64,000 bases of DNA from positions 1,054,001 to 1,118,000 of the forward strand of contig CP053915.1 in assembly GCA_021496925.1 (NCBI GenBank), written 5' to 3'. Position 1 is the first letter of the stretch; each line of letters starts with the position of its first letter. Source of the stretch: Acidovorax sp. YS12. GTDB lineage: Bacteria; Pseudomonadota; Gammaproteobacteria; Burkholderiales; Burkholderiaceae_C. Position numbers and translations under genes: made by a program. Shown one piece after another: positions 25,127 through 33,354 of the stretch. The notes below the pieces were generated by a model. That model was not told the DNA's origin, made no database searches, and saw only the letters and a list, made by a program, of their open reading frames with translations.

Positions 25127-27269
25127 GACTCGCATACGCTTTCTTGAGCAACTCTGGAGGCAGTGCCCAGTCCCATTTCTCTCGTTCAAGATTTCTCGCG
25201 CCGTCAAGCAGTTCGCTCACGGATGGCTGCTCTACGAGCGCAGCGTCGAGGAGTGCGTCAAGGATGTTGTCAATGGTGTGACCGCCTTTCACCACCTCTA
25301 TGCCAGGGCCAGAAGGTGCTGCAGAGAAGCCTCGCTGATTCATGAAGCAAGCCAACGCCTCGTTGGCGGCATCCCCGAGCCATGTGACGACGAGGAGTTC
25401 GTGTCCCTGGTCAACCAGGCACTCTGATGTCAAATTCAGCGCTCGAAAGTTGGACCGCGCCTCCTCCAAGAAGCGCTGAGCGACCTCATCGACAAACACA
25501 ATCCTTTCAGTTGACTCCAGCAGCTCGCGCATCCTCTGCCTCACCTTCGTGTGCACCCGCCCAGAGCCTCCAGAAAACAAAGGCGGAGCACCGCCGCTGG
25601 CGCGTTTGACGACGATGACCTTCTGCGCCTCATCCACCATTTCCACAATCCAGGTCTTGCCTGCAAAGAGGATCCGCTGCCCTATGGACAGCATCTGAGA
25701 AACAGGCAGCGTCCCAAGGGTCCGGGTCCCGGCGACCAACCGAAACTCCTCGTCCGACGCAAATGCAGCATAGAAGGTGTAGTGGTTGACGAACTTCTCA
25801 CCGAGAGGGCCGTGCAGCAGCAACCCAGATGAGTCCTGAACCAAAAGCTCTTTTGTTCCCAGGTGACGTACCAGCGACATGAAGTCTTCTTTGGTCGTTC
25901 CCTCGAACGGTGTTCCCGTAGCGCACAGCAGTGCGTACAACTGACCAATCGTGGCGCCACCGTTCTGGGCTATGGCGGATAACATCTGCTGCACCAGCGT
26001 GGAGAGATGGGCGCCTTGCGTGACAGGCGGCTCAAACCAGCCTTCAAGTAAAAGAGAAATCATGGCAACGGTCTGCACAAGTCCCAGGCGCAATCTCGTG
26101 CCAAAGCCCGAGTGCACATCAATCGCGTCCTCGATGCAGTAGCCTCTCAGAATGGCGGGTTCGCCCTTTCGCCGCCCAGACCTTCCCAGTCGTTGACGCA
26201 AACTGGCGACTGAGGGCGGTGGTCCAATCTGCACAACGCTCTTGACAGCTCCGATGTCGATCCCCAGCTCCAGGGTATTGGTACAGATGGCAGTGGCAGG
26301 CACTTCCTTCTGCTTGAGGGCGGCCTCGGTCTCTGCCCGGATCTCCTTGGATAGGCTACCGTGGTGCGGCCAAAACTCCTGAGGCACTTTGTTGCGCTCG
26401 CAAAGGCCGTTCAGCAGATTGGTGTAGCGCTCGACCTCGCGCCGGGAGTTTGGGAACACAAGGTTGTTGGAACTTCGCAGCGCCTTGTACATGTGCGCCG
26501 CGATGAGTCCGGGCGTGGCAGGCTCGGGCGCCTCTTCCTCACCACCCTGCCGCACAACCAAAGGCTCCTCATATCCCTTTACGAGGATCTTGAGTTCATT
26601 TCCCCCAGAGGCGGAAACGACCATGCTGACGCCAGTTCCATGTCCTGGCCGAAGAAAATCAGCGGCAAGGCCCATGTCACCCAAGGTGGCCGAGAGGCCC
26701 ACTCTAGGTACTTTGCGGCGCAGGACATTCTCGATGCGGTGCATTAAGGATTGAAGCTGCTTTCCTCGCTCAGACCCAATAAACGCATGCAGCTCATCGA
26801 CCACAAAAAATGCGGTCATCTGAAACACAGCGGCAATGGATGTCCCTCGATTGCACAGCAATGCCTCGAGGGACTCTGGAGTGATGAGCAGGACTCCGCG
26901 CCGCTGCTTCAAGAACTTGCCCTTGGACGTCGCACCAATGTCGCCATGCCAAGGCCACACGGGGATATCCAGCTGCTCGCAGAGCTTGTCGAGTCGCCCA
27001 AACTGATCGTTGATGAGGGCCTTCAACGGGCTGATGTAGACGATGAGCCGAGGCTCCTCGCTTTGCAACAGATGCGTGAGCGCTGGCAGAAACGCTGCCT
27101 CTGTTTTGCCTGCTGCGGTCGCCGCTGCCACGATGACATCGCGGTCGGCATGGATGAGCAATGGAATGGACTGCTCCTGGGCGTCCCGCAATGACTCCCA
27201 GCCTTCCGCCCAAATGAATCGCTGAATGCGCTCATCAAGAAGGTGAAAAGACGAACTCGCCCCGGACAT
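25068..27269 (-). CDS. sngC: SngC-like superfamily 2 helicase of a Shango defence system
   Basis: This 733-residue DEAD-type helicase related to BrxHI/Lhr has motif I AATAAGKTEAAF (K55), motif II VVDELHAF (residues 158-161), motif III LSATLGD, and motif VI QRLGRSGRRKG with the arginine finger. A C-terminal domain of unknown role follows. Together with the ATPase and TerB-domain genes upstream it matches Shango, a three-gene anti-phage system (SngA TerB, SngB ATPase, SngC helicase). Start ATG 27269 lies 14 bases after the sngB stop. Its 3' end overlaps a truncated toxin gene on the other strand. Confidence 0.85.
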   Translation of the reverse strand: MSGASSSFHLLDERIQRFIWAEGWESLRDAQEQSIPLLIHADRDVIVAAATAAGKTEAAFLPALTHLLQSEEPRLIVYISPLKALINDQFGRLDKLCEQLDIPVWPWHGDIGATSKGKFLKQRRGVLLITPESLEALLCNRGTSIAAVFQMTAFFVVDELHAFIGSERGKQLQSLMHRIENVLRRKVPRVGLSATLGDMGLAADFLRPGHGTGVSMVVSASGGNELKILVKGYEEPLVVRQGGEEEAPEPATPGLIAAHMYKALRSSNNLVFPNSRREVERYTNLLNGLCERNKVPQEFWPHHGSLSKEIRAETEAALKQKEVPATAICTNTLELGIDIGAVKSVVQIGPPPSVASLRQRLGRSGRRKGEPAILRGYCIEDAIDVHSGFGTRLRLGLVQTVAMISLLLEGWFEPPVTQGAHLSTLVQQMLSAIAQNGGATIGQLYALLCATGTPFEGTTKEDFMSLVRHLGTKELLVQDSSGLLLHGPLGEKFVNHYTFYAAFASDEEFRLVAGTRTLGTLPVSQMLSIGQRILFAGKTWIVEMVDEAQKVIVVKRASGGAPPLFSGGSGRVHTKVRQRMRELLESTERIVFVDEVAQRFLEEARSNFRALNLTSECLVDQGHELLVVTWLGDAANEALACFMNQRGFSAAPSGPGIEVVKGGHTIDNILDALLDAALVEQPSVSELLDGARNLEREKWDWALPPELLKKAYASLNLDVEEAKKWVTLNFSGT

Positions 27270-27283
27270 GCAGCGCTCAGCGT

Positions 27284-28588
27284 TCAGAGCTTGAAGGAGG
27301 CAAACTCGTCACCTTCCTCAACCTCCACAGCCAGGTCTCCTGTTGCGCCTGTATCAGCCGCCACCTCCAGGCCGCCAAGCAGCGTTTGCCATTCAGTGCC
27401 TGGGTTTTGCTCCAAGACCGCAAGAAGGTTGATGAAGGAAGTAATGGTGGTGCGAGGCGTGCGGAAGTAGGTTTCGCCGATGCGCTTGGAGCAGTGCTCC
27501 ATGAAGCTCGCAATGCCTTGGTCTGGCAACAGGTACTTCGCCGTATCTCCTGCCGCATAGACGTGGCGCAGTTTCTGGAGGAGTACGTAGAAGTCCTCGG
27601 GACTCAGGCTCGAAAGTCGAACCGTGGGGCCGCTGAAGTCCAATAGTTCACTGCTGGCAAACGTGTTCTGGGCCAGGCGGCTTTGAAGTGCGGGGTAGCT
27701 GTAGAGACCGCGCCGAGTGTCCAGAAGGAACTCGGGTGTTCCTCCGAGGGTGAAACCCAGTCCAACTGCCGTACCTTGCAGCGAGTCATTCAGGATACGC
27801 AGAATCTGTTCGTAGTTAGAGTTCCGCGCCTGCGCATTGGCAAGCTTGTAGAGATTGACCAGCTCATCAAGGCTGACCAACAGGCCGCTGAAGCCCGCAA
27901 GCCGCACGAACCTGGCCATCAACTTGAGCTGGTCATAGACTGCGGCGTCGTCCACATAGGTGCGCACGCCAAGGGCTGCTTTCGCATCGGTCTTGGTCGT
28001 GAACTCACCGCGCAACCAGCGCACAGCGTCGGACTTCAGCTGCTCATTGCCTTCTTCGAAGCCGCGGTAATAGGCAGCAATGACGTCTGCAAAGTCATAC
28101 CCATTGACAAGCTCCGTCAGGTGCTCCAGTTTGTGGCGAATGACATCTTCAGTCGACCTCCCCCCCTCCTTGGCCTCAGCCTTGGCCGTGGCAATGAACT
28201 TCTCGACAATGCCTCCCAGAGCCCCGCCTTCCGGTTTGGTACGAGTTGCCAGATTGCGCATCAACTCAGCATAGAGAGATCGGGCTTGCCCACCACTGGC
28301 GTGTAGCCGACGGTCTGGGTTCAGATCGGCGCTGGCCACGACCAGCTTCTTCTCCATCGCGATGGAGCGGACCAGATTCAGGAAAAACGTCTTACCCGCG
28401 CCATATTCGCCGATGACCAGGCGGAACGACGAACCGCCATCGGCCACGCGGACCATGTCGCTCACCAAGGTCTCAATCTCACGGATGCGCCCTACCTGGA
28501 TGAGATGCTGTCCCGTCCGAGGGACGACGCCTGCACGCAGGGATTGAACAACTGCGTCACGCTCTTTGGGGCGAATGGGTGCGTTCAT
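27284..28588 (-). CDS. sngB: SngB-like ATPase of a Shango defence system
   Basis: This 434-residue P-loop ATPase of the DUF2791/BrxD type has Walker A GEYGAGKTFF (G60-K66-T67), preceded by GRIREIETLVSDM. LLVSLDELVNLYKL is the Walker B-like segment, and a sensor-like RTTITSFINLL block lies near the C-terminus. BrxD-type ATPases pair with BrxHI helicases in BREX and related systems. Its start overlaps the stop of the TerB-domain gene (ATGA) and it is followed closely by the helicase, so the three form one operon. Confidence 0.87.
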   Translation of the reverse strand: MNAPIRPKERDAVVQSLRAGVVPRTGQHLIQVGRIREIETLVSDMVRVADGGSSFRLVIGEYGAGKTFFLNLVRSIAMEKKLVVASADLNPDRRLHASGGQARSLYAELMRNLATRTKPEGGALGGIVEKFIATAKAEAKEGGRSTEDVIRHKLEHLTELVNGYDFADVIAAYYRGFEEGNEQLKSDAVRWLRGEFTTKTDAKAALGVRTYVDDAAVYDQLKLMARFVRLAGFSGLLVSLDELVNLYKLANAQARNSNYEQILRILNDSLQGTAVGLGFTLGGTPEFLLDTRRGLYSYPALQSRLAQNTFASSELLDFSGPTVRLSSLSPEDFYVLLQKLRHVYAAGDTAKYLLPDQGIASFMEHCSKRIGETYFRTPRTTITSFINLLAVLEQNPGTEWQTLLGGLEVAADTGATGDLAVEVEEGDEFASFKL

Positions 28589-31131
28589 GCTTCCAGCTTC
28601 TCCAGAATTTCAGGGTTCACATCGATAGGATCGTCGCCCTCAGTGAACGGTATGTCATGAGTGTCAAACGACACTTCATTGATATGCTCCAGGGCACCAT
28701 CCAACATCAGGTCCAAGTCTGAGGAGACATCCAAGAGTTCTTCGCGAGTCCATTGTGGCCGCGACAACAGCATGCGTGCAAAAGCCGAATGTGCCTCGTC
28801 CAGACCGAACAAACCCGTAGCCACTGCTGCCTCGGCGTCCAGAGGGGGTGCCGCCTCGGGAACGGCTGCTATGACGGTCGGCTGCGGAGATTCTTCCTTG
28901 AAGATATCGGCCAGCAATGCGGACACGCGCTCGGAATCCTTCTGCAGTGCAGCAATCTTTGCCGTGTCCAGCTGAAAACCCTTGGCCGCAGGCTGCGCAG
29001 AGATGCTTGGCTGAGGGCTTGTTCCGGCCGCAACAGCATGCACGTCTGTGAAGACCCTCTTGGTATCAAGTCCCAGCGTTTTGTAGACTTTCTCCAGCAT
29101 CTTCACTTCCGCCGGCGTCACGGTGCCATCAGCTTGGGCAACGGTTGCCATGAAGGCAGCGATCGTTTCCTTGGACTTCGCGTCAAGCGGATCCAACCTC
29201 TTCTTGAGGGAAGCCAGGGAGACGGGCTCCACGGTCAACAGACGCAAATGCGCTAGCAGCCTGGCCGACTCGCTGGCAGTCAAATGCGACCATGCTTGGA
29301 CCTGATCGCTCAGATGCTCCATCTCATGGTCACTGAACTCCCCATCGGCACTGGCAACGGCAGACGCCAACTGGAGCGTAAGCGTCGCCGCCTGGTAGGC
29401 AGCCGTTCGGGCTGAAGCATCACTTGATTCCACGGACGAATACAGCACCACATGGTCTGCGCCTTTTGGTGTCCGTGCTCCACCCAGGATGTCAGGTTCC
29501 ATGCCAATCTGAACAGTCTCCAGTGTCTTGACCAGCGTCAATGCACGTTCTTTGTTTAAAGCAGTCTTCGCCTGGAACAGATCAAGCAACTCCTGAAGCT
29601 TCATAACAACGAAGCCTTCCGAGACCCTGTCCCGCAGAGCCTCTAAGGCATCCCCCGCCGCGTCAGGCCAAACTGTTGGCGGCAGCAACAGCAGACCTTC
29701 CAGCGCATTGGGACTGTCTGGGTTGCGGCCAAGATATCGGCTGTAGGGATCCAACTGGTCAGTGACAGCGTCAACGATCTTTTTCAGCTGCTTTTGTGGA
29801 GCCGTCAGAACCGTCACGTCCGGCGTGTCACCGAAGGTCAGCTTGATTTCGTTGACGCCCCTGAAACCAGCAGATGCTGGTTGGTACACCAGCTTCAGTT
29901 TGGTCTTATTGCGGGGAAGAACAATGCCCGGCTTGAAGGTTTCCGCGTAGCGCTGCTGAAAGAGCTTGTCGAACTGCTCTGCGCACCTGGTGGCGGAAGT
30001 TCGCAAATAGCTAGCCGGGTCCAGGCGTGCCCAAGCCAACGCGAGAGGGGGCGGCACTGGCACTCCATCCACTGCGGCGAGGCCAAGTGCAAGGCGAATA
30101 TAGAGCGGCACCTCGAAGGTCGTCGGGAAAGACGGAACGGGTTCGTTGTAGAGCGTCTTGGAGTAATGGGATACCTCCAGCCAACTCAAAAGCTCGCCGG
30201 CATAGCGCTTGAAAGAGAAGGATTTTTCGCCGTAGATCTCAAGGAGTCTGCGGACCTCCTGCGCAATCAGGGGCCAATCTCTCTGCGCCTGCGCGTCCTT
30301 CAATCCCTCTGCAATGGCCCTGCGCTCCAGGCCATAGAAGAAGAGAAAGACGTATCCAATATCGGCTTCGGGGTCGCGCCTCCCATCTGCCAGCCAGCTC
30401 AGGTAGGCCCTGCGAGCGCGAGGCGTGATTTCAGAGTAGGACGGCCAATAGCCAAACTCACGTTCGCTGATGTTGGCGTGCACAGCGATGGACAGCGCGG
30501 GATTGATAAGACACGGGTCAGTTGAGCCCGAGAGGGCTTTCAGGTCTCTACCCACATAGATCATCCCCCCGCTGATGTGGCTACCTCCAATGACGACGTT
30601 TTCTCCCGGAGGTATCCAGCGCCCGGGCCCTGTGTAGGCCTGAGGTTGAGTTTGCGCAGGAGGTATCGCGTAGTGCTCTGGCTTTGAGGGCTCCTTTTCG
30701 AGGACAGAAACCGGAGTATCGTCATCCACGAATCGCCGGGGGGCAGTAGGAGGTGCTGGGTGCGGTGGCACGACAGCTGTCGACAAAGGTGCCTTCTGGG
30801 CCAATGACACAGGGTGGTCATCTGGGACGAACCTAGAGGTTGCAACAACTGAGGCGGGCGGTGAACTGGGCTCTGACACTTGAAGCGTCTCAGCTCGCGA
30901 CGTTGCTCGGGCCGAGGTCTCCAATGTCTTCGTTGCGGTGGCCGTCTTGGCTCGAGAAGGCGTGTCAGCAATCGGCTGTTTCGACGCGCTGGAAAAAAAC
31001 ACTCGATAGGCCCAAATACCGCCGACGATGAAAAGGATGTAGCCCCATGTGCTTCGGGGGAAAACGATACAAAGAACCAATGCGGCTATGGCCGCTATAA
31101 CACCGCTGCTTGTCTTTGTCTTTTCCGCCAT
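28585..31131 (-). CDS. sngA: SngA-like TerB-domain membrane protein of a Shango defence system
   Basis: This 848-residue protein has two transmembrane helices at the N-terminus (about residues 9-45: VIAAIAALVLCIVF, GYILFIVGGIWAYRVFF), a low-complexity Pro/Ala/Thr linker, a TerB_N domain (from about 150, with RWIPPGENVVIGG), a central TerB-like domain (ASAVASADGEFSDHEMEHL, near 600) and a TerB_C domain at the end. The TerB part has the Asp/Glu pattern of metal-binding TerB. It is probably the membrane-linked sensor of the system. ATG 31131 was chosen because it gives the first helix directly; the frame continues upstream without a start that makes sense. Confidence 0.85.
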   Translation of the reverse strand: MAEKTKTSSGVIAAIAALVLCIVFPRSTWGYILFIVGGIWAYRVFFSSASKQPIADTPSRAKTATATKTLETSARATSRAETLQVSEPSSPPASVVATSRFVPDDHPVSLAQKAPLSTAVVPPHPAPPTAPRRFVDDDTPVSVLEKEPSKPEHYAIPPAQTQPQAYTGPGRWIPPGENVVIGGSHISGGMIYVGRDLKALSGSTDPCLINPALSIAVHANISEREFGYWPSYSEITPRARRAYLSWLADGRRDPEADIGYVFLFFYGLERRAIAEGLKDAQAQRDWPLIAQEVRRLLEIYGEKSFSFKRYAGELLSWLEVSHYSKTLYNEPVPSFPTTFEVPLYIRLALGLAAVDGVPVPPPLALAWARLDPASYLRTSATRCAEQFDKLFQQRYAETFKPGIVLPRNKTKLKLVYQPASAGFRGVNEIKLTFGDTPDVTVLTAPQKQLKKIVDAVTDQLDPYSRYLGRNPDSPNALEGLLLLPPTVWPDAAGDALEALRDRVSEGFVVMKLQELLDLFQAKTALNKERALTLVKTLETVQIGMEPDILGGARTPKGADHVVLYSSVESSDASARTAAYQAATLTLQLASAVASADGEFSDHEMEHLSDQVQAWSHLTASESARLLAHLRLLTVEPVSLASLKKRLDPLDAKSKETIAAFMATVAQADGTVTPAEVKMLEKVYKTLGLDTKRVFTDVHAVAAGTSPQPSISAQPAAKGFQLDTAKIAALQKDSERVSALLADIFKEESPQPTVIAAVPEAAPPLDAEAAVATGLFGLDEAHSAFARMLLSRPQWTREELLDVSSDLDLMLDGALEHINEVSFDTHDIPFTEGDDPIDVNPEILEKLEA

Positions 31132-31363
31132 CCCGTTCCCTCGCACTTGAAAGGCGCATCTGCGCTGACCCAAAAGAGTGCGTTACGGTAACAGATTGTC
31201 ATCTGCAGGGCGAAAAATTTCGGGCATGTGCAGGCTGTCCAACTACCAAGTGCACAGACCATGGGGGCAAAGGGCAATCTGACGTTCGTCCCCGAGTTTC
31301 TGCTCAAGGCTTTCAAGCAACCCTAGGGAAACCGCAGCCAGGTTTCATCCCCCTCAAAAAGCC

Positions 31364-31816
31364 TCACTCCTGCAACTGGGCCAACGCCTCCCGCTTCCCC
31401 ATCTTCAATACCACCTGGATGCGCTCAAGCTGTGCTGCCCGCGGCATCGCCTTCCCGCCCTCCCATCGAGCCACGGAGAGCGCCGAGGCTTCCAGCAGCG
31501 CCGCCATGGCCTGCTGCGAAAGACCCAGCTTTTCTCGCTTGGCCGCCAGCGCCTGGGCCTTGAATAGGAAACGTCGCCCGTGACGTGCCGGAGCTTCAGC
31601 ATCCTGGGCCAGCGCATCGCCCGGAGCGGCCTGACGGGCAGCAGCCTTGTGCAACCCCTTCACCTGCGACACCAGGTCCTTCACATCCCGCTTGAGCGCA
31701 GTGATCTCGGAGCGCTGCGCCGTGACGGTCTTACGCAGGCTGCCCAGTTCGCCCTTGATCTCCTTGCGCGCCATGCGCAGGACTTCGGCCCGGAATGCGT
31801 CGGAGAAAGCGGTCAT
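31364..31816 (-). CDS. coiled-coil protein with C-terminal helix-turn-helix
   Basis: This 150-residue protein has a charged helix likely to form a coiled coil in the first half (SLRKTVTAQRSEITALKRDV). A C-terminal Cro/CI-like helix-turn-helix follows (LGLSQQAMAALLEASALSVARWEGGKAMPRAAQ). It sits between Shango and the HU gene. It may be a chromosomal regulator or a controller of the island. Start ATG 31816. Confidence 0.75.
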   Translation of the reverse strand: MTAFSDAFRAEVLRMARKEIKGELGSLRKTVTAQRSEITALKRDVKDLVSQVKGLHKAAARQAAPGDALAQDAEAPARHGRRFLFKAQALAAKREKLGLSQQAMAALLEASALSVARWEGGKAMPRAAQLERIQVVLKMGKREALAQLQE

Positions 31817-31861
31817 CGTTTCACCCAATCTGTAGAAGGTGTGGAGCTTAGCGGCCCCAAC

Positions 31862-31897
31862 AAAAAGCCGCCCGGGGCTATTGCACACGGGCGGCTT
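31862..31897 (-). terminator. intrinsic terminator after the HU gene
   Basis: A perfect 10-bp stem AAGCCGCCCG/CGGGCGGCTT (31865-31874 and 31888-31897), with a T-run on the minus strand at 31866-31862. It lies 18 bases after the HU stop. Confidence 0.85.
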
Positions 31898-31915
31898 GCG
31901 GATCGGCCTGCCTGC

Positions 31916-32227
31916 CTACTTGCCAGCCTTCTCGGCCTTGCGCTTGGCGGCTTTGGGGTCCACCACGGCCTTGAACTTCGCACCGGCCACAAATTTGGGT
32001 ACGGTGGATGCTGGGATCTTGATGGCAGCGCCCGTGGAGGGGTTCTTGCCAGTGCGCGCAGCGCGCTTGGCAGCCTTGAACGTGCCGAAGCCGACCAGTT
32101 GCACGGCATCGCCCTTCTTCACAGCGGTCTGGATGGTCTCGATCAGCGTGTCAAGCACGGCGTTGGCGGCCGTCTTGGAGAGGTCGTTCTTTGCGGCGAG
32201 GGTTGCCACGAGGTCGGCGCGGTTCAT
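31916..32227 (-). CDS. HU-family DNA-binding protein
   Basis: This 103-residue nucleoid protein of the HU/IHF family reads NRADLVATLAAKNDLSKTAANAVLDTL, then LVGFGTFKAAKRAARTGKNPSTG and the beta-arm region IPASTVPKFVAGAKFKAVV. A Lys/Ala-rich tail (DPKAAKRKAEKAGK) follows, as in many betaproteobacterial HU proteins. It has its own terminator. HU can bend DNA at recombination sites, but the context does not prove any link with the island. Confidence 0.93.
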   Translation of the reverse strand: MNRADLVATLAAKNDLSKTAANAVLDTLIETIQTAVKKGDAVQLVGFGTFKAAKRAARTGKNPSTGAAIKIPASTVPKFVAGAKFKAVVDPKAAKRKAEKAGK

Positions 32228-32499
32228 GGTGTGGATGCTTGTGAGAAGTGGTGAATCCCGGTTTATAGCCGATGCGCTCCGTAGCCCCAGCCCCTTGGAC
32301 CACAATGGCGCTGCCTGGCAGCCCCTTGATTTCCCATCTCCCGGCAGTACCTGAACGTTCCCTTCGCGCAGAAAGACGCCGCCAAGTCGCTGTCCCCGCG
32401 AGTGTTCATACTCATCTTGAGAGGGATCAACCTAAATTGGCCGTTACAGGTGGACACGTAGTAGACAATGAGTAATCCAGACTCCTAGAGCCTTCGTAC

Positions 32500-33354
32500 A
32501 TGCCGTATCCTGCTCCGCCGGATCCTTTTCTCACCATTGCTGTGAGTGACCTAACACTGGATCCGACTCTTTCTGCCCTTTGCGCCGGGTATGCGGGCAC
32601 AAAGTGGCGTGGAGAGGCTCTTGCGGAACACGCTATGGAGTGGCTGCCGGAGTTTTGCCTCGCCGCTGATGAACTCGACCAGCTTAAGCCTGGAAACGCT
32701 CTTCGTCTGATCCGGAAAGCTGCTGGACTTGTCTACCAGACCGACAAGTACAAGCATCGCGGCGAGTTCGGTGAGCTTTTTCTACACATCGCGTTGCGCC
32801 AAATCTACCAATCGGTACCGGCGATTAGCAAGATGTACTGGAAAGATTCCGTGAACGGCACAGTGAAAGGCTACGACGCCGTCCACGTGGTCGAGGTTGG
32901 GGGGAAGCTCGAGCTCTGGATTGGTGAGGTGAAGTTCTACGACAACGCAACGAGCGCGGTTAGAGATGTTGCCAAGGAGATTTTGGACCACACGCGCATC
33001 AACTATATGGAGAACGAGGTCGCGCTGATCGCAAACAAGCTCGACAAGTCGTCGCCTCACTACCCGAAGCTTTCAAAACTGCTGCATAAGAACACCTCGA
33101 TTGACGAGGTGTTTGACGCCGCGTGCGTCCCGGTACTAATCACCTACGACAGCGCGGCCCTAAAGAGCCATACCAAGACAACGGCGCAGTATGTTCAAGC
33201 GCTGAAGGCGGAGGCAAGTTCGATTCAAGCGAAGCTGAGTGCAAAGCTCAAGCCGATGAATTTGCCGGTCCGCGTCCATTTGTTCGTCATTCCATTGAAC
33301 TCCAAGGCAAGCTTGGTCAAGCAGCTTGATGACGAGTTGAAAAGGCTCCAGTGA
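32500..33354 (+). CDS. hamA: HamA nuclease subunit of a Hachiman defence system (DUF1837)
   Basis: This 284-residue DUF1837 protein contains a PD-(D/E)XK nuclease core: RGEFGELFLH (E89, E92), KGYDAVHVV (D126) and IGEVKFY (E143-x-K145). In Hachiman, HamA forms a complex with the helicase HamB. On detection of damaged or invading DNA the nuclease is released and degrades DNA, aborting infection. The stop overlaps the hamB start (ATGA). Lengths and motif order fit the family. Confidence 0.9.
   Translation: MPYPAPPDPFLTIAVSDLTLDPTLSALCAGYAGTKWRGEALAEHAMEWLPEFCLAADELDQLKPGNALRLIRKAAGLVYQTDKYKHRGEFGELFLHIALRQIYQSVPAISKMYWKDSVNGTVKGYDAVHVVEVGGKLELWIGEVKFYDNATSAVRDVAKEILDHTRINYMENEVALIANKLDKSSPHYPKLSKLLHKNTSIDEVFDAACVPVLITYDSAALKSHTKTTAQYVQALKAEASSIQAKLSAKLKPMNLPVRVHLFVIPLNSKASLVKQLDDELKRLQ

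Noticed and set aside
25068..31131. Possible BREX system
   Set aside because: The ATPase and helicase resemble BrxD and BrxHI, but pglZ, pglX and brxC are absent. TerB-ATPase-helicase fits Shango better.
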